A stretch of DNA of 64,000 nt from Sorghum bicolor (lineage: Eukaryota; Streptophyta; Magnoliopsida; Poales; Poaceae). The notes below the pieces were generated by a model. That model was not told the origin of the DNA. It did not search any database and saw only the letters and a list, made by a program, of their open reading frames with translations. This document shows, piece after piece, positions 12,785 to 24,775 of this stretch (its first letter is position 1; every line of letters starts with the position of its first letter). The position numbers were made by a program, and so were the translations under genes. Location of the stretch: assembly GCF_000003195.3 (NCBI RefSeq), contig NC_012873.2, positions 44,842,561 to 44,906,560 on the forward strand. Direction: 5' to 3'.

Positions 12785-12865
12785 TTAGGTGTGGACCTTG
12801 ACATCTGCACTTGTTGATACGGTGTCACCCATGTTTTTCGTTAGGTGTGGACCTTGACATCTGCA
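12785..12865. repeat. Duplicated 25-mer at a deletion joint
   Basis: A stretch beginning TTAGGTGTGGACCTTGACAT occurs at about 12785-12809 and again at about 12841-12865, directly before the partial LTR. The sequence between them has no match in the related elements. It looks like filler DNA from repair of the break that removed the 5' half of this element. Confidence 0.7.
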
Positions 12866-13215
12866 TGCATTTCGATCAGCTCGACGAGATCTTTGTAATG
12901 GTGTACTCCATTCTGTGATTGGTGCTTGTACCAGGGCGGGCGCCCTGGCCCTGGGCCCGTCTCGACTCCACTTCGGTCGAGTTGCTTCTAGAGTCTTCCT
13001 GATTATGGAAAATTACCGCACACATTAATATCTCTATGTAAACCTGACGTGTGGGCCTTTCCTTCGTATTTCCTGATAACCCCCTGCAGAAATAGACAAA
13101 CACCAAAACTCGTAGAAATCTATCAGATGAAACCCTAAGTCTAGGTGTCGGTTGCATTTGGATCCTTTTTCATGATTAGTTGACGGTTAAATGTGAGCAT
13201 TAAGGACCGTCAACA
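12866..13215 (-). repeat. Partial second LTR of the 9079-13215 element
   Basis: Collinear with 10194-10558 of the complete LTR from TGCATTTCGATCAGC onward; about 15 bp shorter at the GC-rich block. It keeps only the LTR's outer (U3-start) 350 bp. Confidence 0.88.
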
Positions 13216-13894
13216 GCTAACACACGCTCGTGCCTGACACAGCACCACCGGACGCTCTAATGGTCCACACCGGACGCGTTCGGTGCACATGAGACTCGTG
13301 CGCAGAGAGCACCGCAAACTTGCAAGGTCACTGGACGCACACAAGCAGCCACACCGAACGCTGAGCCCAGCGTCCGATGCCTAGCAGTTAGAAACCCCTT
13401 ACGTGCACTTGCTGACGTCACGCATCACCGGACGCGTGAACAGTGTCCTGCCCACGTCCAGTGCCAGCGTCCACTGTACTCGGCTCACACACGCCGAGTC
13501 AGACACCTCACTGGACGCGCAGGGGCAGCGTCCGGTGCTACCAACACCTGCGTCCGGTGAGTGTTTCCCAGTGAGAAACAATCCTACAACTTCTCCAAAC
13601 ATCCCACTAGTGTAATAGAAAATATACACTTAATTTACTCAAAAGCGCATAACCCAAACCCCTCTCTACCCTAGGAACTCCACCTCCTTTGCAAAGTGTG
13701 CCAATATGTGTGTTAGCTTTTCACAAACATTTTCTCAAAGAAGTTAGCCTCTCAACTTGCCACGCCACTCGATCCTAATACATATGCAAAGTTAGATCAC
13801 TCAAGTGGCACTAGATGACCGATATGCAAACAAGTTTGCCCCTCTTGATAGTACGTCCATCTATCCTAAATCTAGTCATAAACTTCTCTACACA

Positions 13895-13899
13895 CCTAT
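13895..13899. repeat. TSD CCTAT, left, of the 21.65-kb gypsy element
   Basis: CCTAT before TGTTGACGG; repeated at 35550-35554 after ACCCAACA. The matching empty site in copia LTR I reads CTACACACTTATGATTGG at about 44655. Confidence 0.93.
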
Positions 13900-15548
13900 T
13901 GTTGACGGTCTTTAAGTATCAAATTTAATTATTAAATAAACAAAGAAAAGGATCCAAATGAAATCAACATCCAGACTTAGGGTTTTATCTGACAGAATTC
14001 CACAAGTTTTGGTGTTTGTCTATTTCTACAGGGGGTTATCAGAAAATACGGAAGAAAGGCCCACACGTCGGGATTACCTAGAGATATTAACGTGCCGCGT
14101 AATTATCTTACATCTAGAAGACTCCAGAAGCCACGAGACCGAAGCGGAGGCGAAACGGGGCCAGAGGCAGGGCGCCCGCCCTCCTGCCCTGGGTGCCCGC
14201 CCAATCTGAGAGTCCAGTCAAGACTCTGCTTCGTGGGAGATCTCCACCGACCTAACGGATCAAGGATAACCGTTCAATCTAAGTTGGTTTGATCCAACGG
14301 CCCATATTCACTTGAAGGGACTATAAAACCAGACCCCCTGGCCCCTGGAGGAGAGAGCCTCTCAACCCTAATTCATTATTCTCAAGGGAGAAGAAGCTTC
14401 TGATCAAGATTAGAGCCACCACATCAATTAGATATTTAGATTAGCATAGCTACATAGGATTAGAACTAGAAGGAGTCAATCTTCGATTGGTTTCCGGATC
14501 TGTTAAGAGGATTCTTGGTAATTCTCTAATTGTTCTTCTAATTATCTTTCTTCTTCAATATTATGAATATGACTTTGTTCTACTTCAATATATTGCTTAT
14601 GACTTTACTCTACTTGTTTATATTTAAGATTATATTGTTCTTAGTTTATCATAGTTATGTACTTGGCTTAGTTAGATTGGATCTATATACATGCTTAGGA
14701 TCGTATAGCGTTTATCCATCGGATCCATGGGTAAATGATAGATATTGTGTAGGCGTGGTGCTTATACCTTATTTATCTGCGATTGTACCCAATATGCCAG
14801 ATCGTGGGGTAGTTCGTGACAGTGACAGCTTCATTGATTCTTATATAGTCCCCCTCTCGTGTATTAGGCTGGCAGAGCAAAATTATTACAGGGGAGTGAT
14901 TGCTATGTTTCTCATTTACCTTGCTAATATCACTATGCATGGGCGTAGTCTTGTCTCACAATGATTGCTAAGTATGCTTGCACTAACTATGATAATGCTA
15001 GACTATATAGTTGAGAATAACTTAGAGAATATTCTTGTAGTTCGTTCTAATATCATGCTAATGACTTTCTAGAGTATCTAATTGAGGTGCTTATCATATT
15101 TAATATGTGGCTAAGTTATGATCAGAATAATTATCTTTGTCACTATTCATTATTTCATATATCTTTTATGTGACACTTATCCCTGTATGAAAGAGTTAGA
15201 TAAATGTTCTCAATTATACATGCAATGATAGATACTCAATCTCATATTCTATTCTGTAATCAATATTGATGATTGCTAATCCCTTCCCAGTGGTAAAAAT
15301 ATAAATAATGATACCTGGAATACTTCCCGGTTAAAATGCTACATCGGTATTAATCTGTGCGCTTGCAGATCCCATTCATTATTTATTTAGAAGAGCAATT
15401 GCATATTTCAATACCGCGTCTCTCATATCATGCTGGGGATGTCAACTTGGCTTAAGTGGTATGAGGGATAGGTTTGGCATTTTTGGCACCGTTACTAGAT
15501 TTAGAGAACTTTGTCTACTTTTGGTAATGATGTTAAGAATACCCAACA
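13900..15548 (+). repeat. 5' LTR of the 21.65-kb element
   Basis: 1649 bp, TGTTGACGGTC...AATACCCAACA. It contains a TATA box at 14322-14328, a GC-rich GGGCGCCCGCCC / GGGTGCCCGCCC pair at about 14168-14202, and an (A/T)-rich 3' half. Its length nearly equals that of the 3' LTR (1648 bp). Confidence 0.94.
14322..14328 (+). promoter_or_regulatory. LTR TATA box (TATAAAA)
   Basis: TATAAAA within GGGACTATAAAACCAGACC. The same motif at the same place occurs in every LTR and LTR fragment of this family, and a comparable TATATAA sits in the third LTR subfamily. The likely transcription start is 25-35 bp downstream. Confidence 0.7.
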
Positions 15549-15556
15549 AGCATTTT

Positions 15557-15573
15557 TGGCGCCGTTGCCGGGG
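15557..15573 (+). other. Primer-binding site, tRNA-Asp type
   Basis: TGGCGCCGTTGCCGGGG, 8 nt after the 5' LTR end. It is complementary to the 3' end (with CCA) of plant tRNA-Asp(GTC), the primer used by many Tat/Athila-type gypsy elements. No mismatch to that consensus is visible. Confidence 0.88.
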
Positions 15574-15762
15574 AAGGTTGATTACTAATCAGGAATGGAA
15601 TAAAGGAGTTTGAGTTATCATTCGCATCACTAATCTGATTGAGCTTATCTATTCTCTTATACAGTTTTACCCCGATATTTTCTATTTTATCTTATGCAGG
15701 GGAATGTATGAATAGAAGACATCTTCCCGGAAATTTTGTTGACAATCCCAAAGCGTTATTCA

Positions 15763-15885
15763 GAAGAACTAGAGCCAAGCTAAAGAAGAGATCATCAACA
15801 CTTCAGCAAGAAGCTTCATCCAATCAAGAAGAACTAGAGCCAAGCTAAAGAAGAGATCATCAACACTTCAGCAAGAAGCTTCACC
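15763..15885 (+). repeat. 65-bp-period tandem duplication in the gag leader
   Basis: Copies begin at 15763 and 15828, both reading GAAGAACTAGAGCCAAGC. The second diverges after about 57 bp. The period is not a multiple of three, so the duplication shifts frame between the upstream leader ORF (from 15639) and the gag frame. Confidence 0.88.
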
Positions 15886-15890
15886 GGAAC

Positions 15891-17048
15891 TTGTCTTCAG
15901 AGTTCGAAGCCATGGCGAACAAATCAATCCGCGAGTTCTCAGCTCCCACTATGGACAACATCCGCACTGGACCTGCTGCAGAGATCGATGACAACTTTGA
16001 GCTCAAGCCTGGACTTATCAACATGGTGCAATCCAACCAGTTCTGTGGGAAGGCACATGAAGATGCTAGTGCTCATCTACAACACTTCCTAGAGATTTGC
16101 AACACATTTACCATATCAGGAGTTTCCAAAGATGTTATACTACTTCACCTCTTCCCATTCTCACTGTTAGGGAGAGCGAAGCAGTGGTTCTACGCTACAA
16201 AGGAGAAGAATACTACGTGGGCACTCTGCTCAAGAAACTTCCTGGCTAAGTTCTTTCCCATGGGCAAGACCAATGCTCTCCGTGGGAAGATTACAAGTTT
16301 TCAGCAACAAAATGATGAATCTATTCCAGAAGCATGAGAGCGCTTTCAAGACTACATCCTAGAATGTCCCCATCATGGAATGGAGAGTTGGCTATTGATG
16401 CAGTCGTTTTATCATGGGCTCGGCAACAGTGCCCGAGAGACCATGGATGCTGCAGCTGGAGGAGCATTCTTATCACTTACTATACCACAAGCCACAGATC
16501 TTGTGGAGAAGATGGCGTCCAATCAAGGCTGGAATGAAGAGAGGACCCAGACACGCAAGAGAGGTGGAGGTATGCATCAGCTGAAGGAGGTAGACATGCT
16601 ATCTGCAAAGCTAGACCTGCTCATGAAGAAGCTCGCTGATAGAGCTGGAGATAAGAAAGAAGTTATGCACATCTACGACTCTCACATGACTTGTGAGGAG
16701 TGTGGAGATACTGGACACTCAGGCAATCACTGCCCTGAGATGCTTGAGGATGTGAACTACATCAACAATAACAACAACAACTACTACAACCGTCCTCAAC
16801 AAAATGAAGGTTGGAATCAACAGAGGCCTAACTACTCAGGTAATTATCAAGGTAATAATTCTTACAACAATACTAATAATTTTCCACCTTTGAGAGAGTT
16901 AGTGTCTAATCAAGGAAAGCTAATGGATAACCTATCTAAGAAATTGGCATCTAATGATAAAATGCTAGAAAATATAAATAATAGAATGGATAATTTTTCT
17001 ACTGCCATCAAGAATCAAATTAGCTTTAATAAAATGATTGAATCTTAG
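15891..17048 (+). pseudogene. Gypsy Gag (capsid and nucleocapsid), with in-frame stop
   Basis: One reading frame runs from 15891 to the TAG at 17046-17048, broken by a TGA at 16335-16337. The first part (MANKSIREFSAPT near 15912, FELKPGLINMVQ, HLQHFLEICNTF, LFPFSLLGRAKQWFY, FLAKFFPMGKTNALRGKI) is the capsid-like retrotransposon gag domain of the Athila-type lineage. The second part carries a CCHC zinc knuckle, C-x2-C-x4-H-x4-C, at 16692-16733 (CEECGDTGHSGNHC), followed by an Asn-rich linker. The TGA falls where related Gags have a Trp, consistent with G-to-A decay. Gag assembles the cytoplasmic particle and packages RNA. As it stands full-length Gag cannot be made without readthrough. Confidence 0.85.
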
Positions 17049-18347
17049 TTAAATCAAATAGTTGCTGCTGTTCCTGCTACTAACCCCGGTATACCATCAC
17101 AACCGGAAGGATTAGAATCTGCAAATCTTGTAGACATGTTTGATGCAGGTAATAATTGGAGTAACCCCGTCACTGAATTCAATACTGACCTTCTGCCGGT
17201 CAAGAGAGGTGATCGAGGACGCCCCGTCATCCCGATCTCCATCGGCATGGTGGACGTCCCAGAAGCACTCTGTGACTTTGGCTCCAGTGTCAACATTATA
17301 CCCAGGGTACTCTATGAAAAATTCTTTACATATCCTTTATTAGAAACAACGATGTGTTTGCAGTTTGCAGATCAGACGATAAGTTTTCCAAAAGGAATAT
17401 TGAGAAATCTTTGTGTCCGAGTTGGTACCTTATATGCCCCAGCAGACTTCGTAGTAGTAGAGATCGGAAATGATGAGAGGGCACCCATCAACTTAGGGAG
17501 GCCATTCTTGAACACCACGGGAGCTATCATCTACGCTAGCGCTGCCAAGATCAGTTTCTACATCAAAGGGAGGAAGGAGACGTTTTTCTTCAAGAACAAG
17601 ACTAAACAAATCCCAGATCAATCCAGACATGAATCAAGGAAGAGGACCAACAGGAGGAACAGGAACAAGCAAGTATGGACCGAGTCAGCTAAGATGGTCA
17701 CTGTAGTTCATAGAGGCCAAGATAACCAACTTAAGTCACCGTTTTTGACCAAGAAGGACGACCCAGGAATGCCAAGCATCTACTGCTCCATAAATGGATA
17801 CAGCTTTTACAAGACATTTTGCGACACCGGATCGGGCGTCAACATAATGGCCGCAGTCACCTATCGGCTCTTGTTCAGAACCATGCCCCTAAGACCAACA
17901 TACATTCAGCTCCAGATGGCAGATCAGACATTTCGAGAAGTTAAAGGAACAGTAACTGATGTCCCAGTCAAAATAGACGATCATTTTGTCTACACAGACT
18001 TTCAAGTTATTGACATGGGAGAAGATGAGTACGACCCACCCATCATCCTTGGAAGACCGTTCCTCAGCACCGTTAAAGCAATCATCTACATTGGAACCGG
18101 AGAAGTCCATATGCACTTCCCCTGAGAGAAGGTACGCCATTATTTTACTGACCCTAACTATATCGTTGAAGAATCTAAGCAGGTGAGGAAACGACGCAAC
18201 CGCAACCAGATGGGGCAAATCATCAAGGACGGATGGGCAGACTATGAAGGAGAAGTTGTAAGGTCAGAAGACGTAGAGTTTAAAGAGAACTATCCAGAGG
18301 AGACTGAAGCACCGAGTCAGGTATGGAAAGAGAAGATAATTACATAA
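17049..18347 (+). pseudogene. Two tandem retropepsin-like protease domains
   Basis: This is in the same frame as gag, separated from it only by the TAG at 17046. Domain 1 has the active-site-like CDFGSSVNIIP (Asp codon 17274-17276) and ends NLGRPFLNTTGAIIYASAAK. A basic linker follows (about 17600-17690). Domain 2 has CDTGSGVNIMAAVTY (Asp codon 17823-17825, canonical DTG) and ends ILGRPFLSTVKAIIY. Retropepsins normally work as homodimers of one such domain; here two are fused in one chain. A TGA at 18123-18125 stops the frame; beyond it the same frame stays open to TAA 18345-18347 with residues also seen in the related element near 40200. No RT follows. Confidence 0.8.
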
Positions 18348-20561
18348 AGAGGAGGCGCTGCCGGAAGTACCGACTCCGCCACCCAACGAACCTCAGGACA
18401 ATTGAGAAAATGGAGAGTCCCATTCGGAGGACTTAAAAACACCGAACGCCTTGCCAAGACGTAAACTTGGTAGTTATCCTTTCCCTTTCAATTATTTAAA
18501 ATAGTTTGCTTAGTTACTTATGTTCATGCTATCCTAAAAAGAAAATAAAAATGTGAAAAACAGTAAGCCCCATGTGAGTAGACGAGTGGCATAAAACCCA
18601 TAAGTACATTCACTGTGGTGGCATAAAAATAAAATAAATATTTCATTTCTGCTTTATAAAATGAAAATATAAAAACAGGGAGTAATATTTATTGAGGAGT
18701 CTCAACATGATAAAGGCTAGATATTTATGCTAACACTTAATCAGTTCCACAAGCTTTGTTGTCTATTTGAGCTCCACAGAATTCAAGAATCAAGAAGACT
18801 AGCAGACGAAGGACATTCTAATCGCTGTCAGAATGCTGCTGACTTTCAAATACACCTCTGCCACCTGCTAGCTACATCAAGAGAAATTATGTCAAAATTC
18901 AGCTTGGGGGAGAGCACCCCCATTTATACCGATAAGTATTTCTATCTATCTATCTTTATACTTATACTATATTAAAATATAAATATACATAAACTAGGAA
19001 AAACCAAATAAATATTTTGTGCTTATATATATCTTTTGCTTAGTATGTTTAATAAATAAATAAAGTGGCTATGCTAATCTGTATCTAAATAAAACTCAAG
19101 CATGGATATGATGAATAGTTGCTCTGCCTAATTTGCAAATTTTAAGTTCTCTCTCAAGTTTAGACATAATTGTTATAATTTAAAGCTTGCTCTAGACCTA
19201 AACTTGTGGGATGAAAACTTGATCTGAAGTCTAAGTTGTTAACGGATATGATATGGGAAGGTTGAGCTGTTGTTTATCTGTTCCTAGAGATGCTAGAATT
19301 CTGGAGAATTTTATCTTTGAAAATCTTTAAAATGTTGCATGATGAGTTCCTGTATGATGAGAGTTTAAATTCCTACCACAGCCATATATACATGCTTGCT
19401 AGACTTTGAGCCACACATTTACTATTTACTGCTTATGAGCATTGAGTGTGGTCAAGCTGTGTAGACCCTTAGGAGTTTGTCATGTGGTTAAATCAAGATT
19501 TCACTTGCACGTTCACTCATATATGCTACTTCTACTCCGGAAGTATCATTCACATATATCCACCCATTTCCATCTCCAGAACCACCCAAAAATATTCTAC
19601 TCCTAACCCGGGAGAGAATAGACAAAAATATTTCTGTTTTTCCTTTATGAAATAAATGCTCAAGTTATCTTGTTACTACCGCTTGCTATATTATCTCAAG
19701 AGATGAGTGCTCTAAAAAAAAGATACGAGGAAATAAAAAGGAGCAAGTGCTCGGAACCTCGAAAGAAACGAAAAAAGTGAGACGAGAGGTAAAAATGGAC
19801 AAGTGTCCGACAGTAGAATTAGGGGTACAAGATACCCACGTGAGAGAAAAGAAAAAGAAGAGCATCTCATTCTCCTCATAAAAATTCAAAAAGCAAGGAA
19901 GGTATGTATCCCCTCAAAAGAGCAAAGTAGAATTAGACTTTCACCATTGTTATCACCATCATCACCATACACCATTCAATCGCCACACATGCACATCTTG
20001 ATTAAACTTATTGACTTGTTTCTTTGGATCCATGGTTTGACTATACAATAAATGTCTTGTAAGTATGTATACTTTATCTCCCACCTATGAGCTCTAGATA
20101 TTAAAGCCTTATTAGAGTAGGGTGAGAGAGAAGGCAATGTCACTATGCTTTATACCACAAATACTACATATCTTGAGAGAAGGCATATACCATCACTGCC
20201 TTGGTAAGGATCCAGAAATACCACAAAAGAGAGATATGAGAGAATCATACAAGGAATCTCTGAGTTTTATTTGAAAATCTACAAAAACTCTAGAGCTATA
20301 GCTGATCAAGAATAAGAGACATGGCACTTGGCTAGACTGTTCTATCTTTTAACTACTCAAGACAGAAGTGACGGTTACAAGTCCCATGGTGAAGGTAAAG
20401 TAAGTAAGTTTTAAGTCTTGACAGTTTACTCTAACTCAGAGATGAGATCTTATTTTAAAAGCATGTGTACTGTCAATTTTTAAAGATATTGCAACAACTT
20501 CTAATCCATTGCTGAGTCTGTCCTTGCTCAGGGACGAGCAAGAGGTAAGCTTGGGGGAGTT

Positions 20562-21440
20562 TGTTGACGGTCCTTAAGTATTAAATTTAATTATTAAATA
20601 AACAAAGAAAAGGATCCAAATGAAATCAACATCCAGACTTAGGGTTTTATGTGACATAATTCCACAAGTTTTGGTGTTTGTCTATTTCTGCAGGGGGTTA
20701 TCAGGAAATACGGAAGAAAGGCCCACACGTCGGGATTACATAGAGATATTAACGTGCCGCGTAATTATCTTACATCTAGAAGACTCCAGAAGCCATGAGA
20801 CCGAAGCGGAGGCGAAACGGGGCCAGAGGCGGGGCGCCCGCCCTCCTGCCCTGGGCGCCCACCCCCTCAGAGAGTCCAATCAGGACTCTGCTTCGTGGGA
20901 GATCTCCACCGACCTAAAGGATCAAGGATAACCGTTCAATCTAAGTCGGTTTGATCCAACGGCCCATATTCACTTGAAGGGACTATAAAACCAGACCCCC
21001 TGGCCCCTGGAGGAGAGAGCCTCTCAACCCTAATTCATTATTCTCAAGGGAGAAGAAGCTTCTGATCAAGATTAGAGCCACCACATCAATTAGATATCTA
21101 GATTAGCATAGCTACATAGGATTAGAACTAGAAGGAGTCAATCTTTGATTGGTTTCCGGATCTGTCAAGAGGATTCTTGGTAATTCTCTAATTGTTCTTC
21201 TAATTATCTTTGTTCTTCAATATTATGAATATGACTTTGTTCTACTTCAATATATTGCTTATGACTTTGCTCTACTTGTTTATATTCAAGATTATATTGT
21301 TCTTAGTTTATCATAGTTATGTACTTGGCTTAGTTAGATTGGATCTATATACATGCTTTGGATCGTATAGCGTTTATCCATCAGATCCATGGGTAAATGA
21401 TAGATATTGTGTAGGCGTGGTGCTTATACCGTATTTATCT
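20562..21440 (+). repeat. Truncated LTR copy, array unit 1
   Basis: First 879 bp of the family LTR, from TGTTGACGG to ...GTATTTATCT, with TATAAAA at 20984-20990 and the polypurine tract GGGGGAG just before it (20553-20559). It lacks the LTR's 3' 770 bp and is fused directly to the start of unit 2 with no shared bases at the joint. Confidence 0.93.
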
Positions 21441-23896
21441 TCCATATGCACTTCCCCTGAGAGAAGGTACGCCATTATTTTACTGACCCTAACTATATCG
21501 TTGAAGAATCTAAGCAGGTGAGGAAACGACGCAACCGCAACCAGATGAGGCAAATCATCAAGGACGGATGGGCAGACTATGAAGGAGAAGTTGTAAGGTC
21601 AGAAGACGTAGAGTTTAAAGAGAACTATCCAGAGGAGACTGAAGCACCGAGTCAGGTATGGAAAGAGAAGATAATTACATAAAGAGGAGGCGCTGCCGGA
21701 AGTACCGACTCCGCCACCCAACGAACCTCAGGACAATTGAGAAAATGGAGAGTCCCATTCGGAGGACTTAAAAACACCGAACGCCTTGCCAAGACGTAAA
21801 CTTGGTAGTTATCCTTTCCCTTTCAATTATTTAAAATAGTTTGCTTAGTTACTTATGTTCATGCTATCCTAAAAAGAAAATAAAAATGTGAAAAACAGTA
21901 AGCCCCATGTGAGTAGACGAGTGGCATAAAACCCATAAGTACATTCACTGTGGTGGCATAAAAATAAAATAAATATTTCATTTCTGCTTTATAAAATGAA
22001 AATATAAAAACAGGGAGTAATATTTATTGAGGAGTCTCAACATGATAAAGGCTAGATATTTATGCTAACACTTAATCAGTTCCACAAGCTTTGTTGTCTA
22101 TTTGAGCTCCACAGAATTCAAGAATCAAGAAGACTAGCAGACGAAGGACATTCTAATCGCTGTCAGAATGCTGCTGACTTTCAAATACACCTCTGCCACC
22201 TGCTAGCTACATCAAGAGAAATTATGTCAAAATTCAGCTTGGGGGAGAGCACCCCCATTTATACCGATAAGTATTTCTATCTATCTATCTTTATACTTAT
22301 ACTATATTAAAATATAAATATACATAAACTAGGAAAAACCAAATAAATATTTTGTGCTTATATATATCTTTTGCTTAGTATGTTTAATAAATAAATAAAG
22401 TGGCTATGCTAATCTGTATCTAAATAAAACTCAAGCATGGATATGATGAATAGTTGCTCTGCCTAATTTGCAAATTTTAAGTTCTCTCTCAAGTTTAGAC
22501 ATAATTGTTATAATTTAAAGCTTGCTCTAGACCTAAACTTGTGGGATGAAAACTTGATCTGAAGTCTAAGTTGTTAACGGATATGATATGGGAAGGTTGA
22601 GCTGTTGTTTATCTGTTCCTAGAGATGCTAGAATTCTAGAGAATTTTATCTTTGAAAATCTTTAAAATGTTGCATGATGAGTTCCTGTATGATGAGAGTT
22701 TAAATTCCTACCACAGCCATATATACATGCTTGCTAGACTTTGAGCCACACATTTACTATTTACTGCTTATGAGCATTGAGTGTGGTCAAGCTGTGTAGA
22801 CCCTTAGGAGTTTGTCATGTGGTTAAATCAAGATTTCACTTGCACGTTCACTCATATATGCTACTTCTACTCCGGAAGTATCATTCACATATATCCACCC
22901 ATTTCCATCTCCAGAACCACCCAAAAATATTCTACTCCTAACCCGGGAGAGAATAGACAAAAATATTTCTGTTTTTCCTTTATGAAATAAATGCTCAAGT
23001 TATCTTGTTACTACCGCTTGCTATATTATCTCAAGAGATGAGTGCTCTAAAAAAAAGATACGAGGAAATAAAAAGGAGCAAGTGCTCGGAACCTCGAAAG
23101 AAACGAAAAAAGTGAGACGAGAGGTAAAAATGGACAAGTGTCCGACAGTAGAATTAGGGGTACAAGATACCCACGTGAGAGAAAAGAAAAAGAAGAGCAT
23201 CTCATTCTCCTCATAAAAATTCAAAAAGCAAGGAAGGTATGTATCCCCTCAAAAGAGCAAAGTAGAATTAGACTTTCACCATTGTTATCACCATCATCAC
23301 CATACACCATTCAATCGCCACACATGCACATCTTGATTAAACTTATTGACTTGTTTCTTTGGATCCATGGTTTGACTATACAATAAATGTCTTGTAAGTA
23401 TGTATACTTTATCTCCCACCTATGAGCTCTAGATATTAAAGCCTTATTAGAGTAGGGTGAGAGAGAAGGCAATGTCACTATGCTTTATACCACAAATACT
23501 ACATATCTTGAGAGAAGGCATATACCATCACTGCCTTGGTAAGGATCCAGAAATACCACAAAAGAGAGATATGAGAGAATCATACAAGGAATCTCTGAGT
23601 TTTATTTGAAAATCTACAAAAACTCTAGAGCTATAGCTGATCAAGAATAAGAGACATGGCACTTGGCTAGACTGTTCTATCTTTTAACTACTCAAGACAG
23701 AAGTGACGGTTACAAGTCCCATGGTGAAGGTAAAGTAAGTAAGTTTTAAGTCTTGACAGTTTACTCTAACTCAGAGATGAGATCTTATTTTAAAAGCATG
23801 TGTACTGTCAATTTTTAAAGATATTGCAACAACTTCTAATCCATTGCTGAGTCTGTCCTTGCTCAGGGACGAGCAAGAGGTAAGCTTGGGGGAGTT

Positions 23897-24775
23897 TGTT
23901 GACGGTCCTTAAGTATTAAATTTAATTATTAAATAAACAAAGAAAAGGATCCAAATGAAATCAACATCCAGACTTAGGGTTTTATGTGACATAATTCCAC
24001 AAGTTTTGGTGTTTGTCTATTTCTGCAGGGGGTTATCAGGAAATACGGAAGAAAGGCCCACACGTCGGGATTACATAGAGATATTAACGTGCCGCGTAAT
24101 TATCTTACATCTAGAAGACTCCAGAAGCCATGAGACCGAAGCGGAGGCGAAACGGGGCCAGAGGCGGGGCGCCCGCCCTCCTGCCCTGGGCGCCCACCCC
24201 CTCAGAGAGTCCAATCAGGACTCTGCTTCGTGGGAGATCTCCACCGACCTAAAGGATCAAGGATAACCGTTCAATCTAAGTCGGTTTGATCCAACGGCCC
24301 ATATTCACTTGAAGGGACTATAAAACCAGACCCCCTGGCCCCTGGAGGAGAGAGCCTCTCAACCCTAATTCATTATTCTCAAGGGAGAAGAAGCTTCTGA
24401 TCAAGATTAGAGCCACCACATCAATTAGATATCTAGATTAGCATAGCTACATAGGATTAGAACTAGAAGGAGTCAATCTTTGATTGGTTTCCGGATCTGT
24501 CAAGAGGATTCTTGGTAATTCTCTAATTGTTCTTCTAATTATCTTTGTTCTTCAATATTATGAATATGACTTTGTTCTACTTCAATATATTGCTTATGAC
24601 TTTGCTCTACTTGTTTATATTCAAGATTATATTGTTCTTAGTTTATCATAGTTATGTACTTGGCTTAGTTAGATTGGATCTATATACATGCTTTGGATCG
24701 TATAGCGTTTATCCATCAGATCCATGGGTAAATGATAGATATTGTGTAGGCGTGGTGCTTATACCGTATTTATCT
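23897..24775 (+). repeat. Truncated LTR copy, array unit 2
   Basis: Same 879-bp LTR segment; TATAAAA at 24319-24325. It shares with unit 1 a T in GACATAATTCC, where units 3-5 and the 5' LTR have G. Confidence 0.93.

Larger units (their letters stand above)
9079..13215 (-). mobile_element. Deleted gypsy element (Gag/PR-only family), minus orientation
   Basis: This 4137-bp element has TGTTGAC...GTCAACA ends and a perfect GCTAA duplication. It consists of a complete 3' LTR (9079-10558), the family's 3' non-coding internal region (10559 to about 12770), a short rearranged joint, and only 350 bp of the other LTR (12866-13215). The primer-binding site, gag and protease region are gone, so it cannot encode anything. 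The 10559-12770 part is collinear, in reverse, with the 3335-bp units of the element at 13900-35549. Because the outer TSD is intact, the loss is internal to the insertion or occurred before transposition. Confidence 0.88.

Noticed and set aside
14563..14964. 133-codon hydrophobic ORF in the LTR (also 34489-34965 and 47762-48178)
   Set aside because: Lies wholly inside LTRs; AT-rich, with frame and length changing between copies, so a chance ORF rather than a membrane protein.
15557..15573. tRNA-Asp gene
   Set aside because: Only the 17-nt complement of the tRNA 3' end is present, placed as a primer site after an LTR; no cloverleaf.
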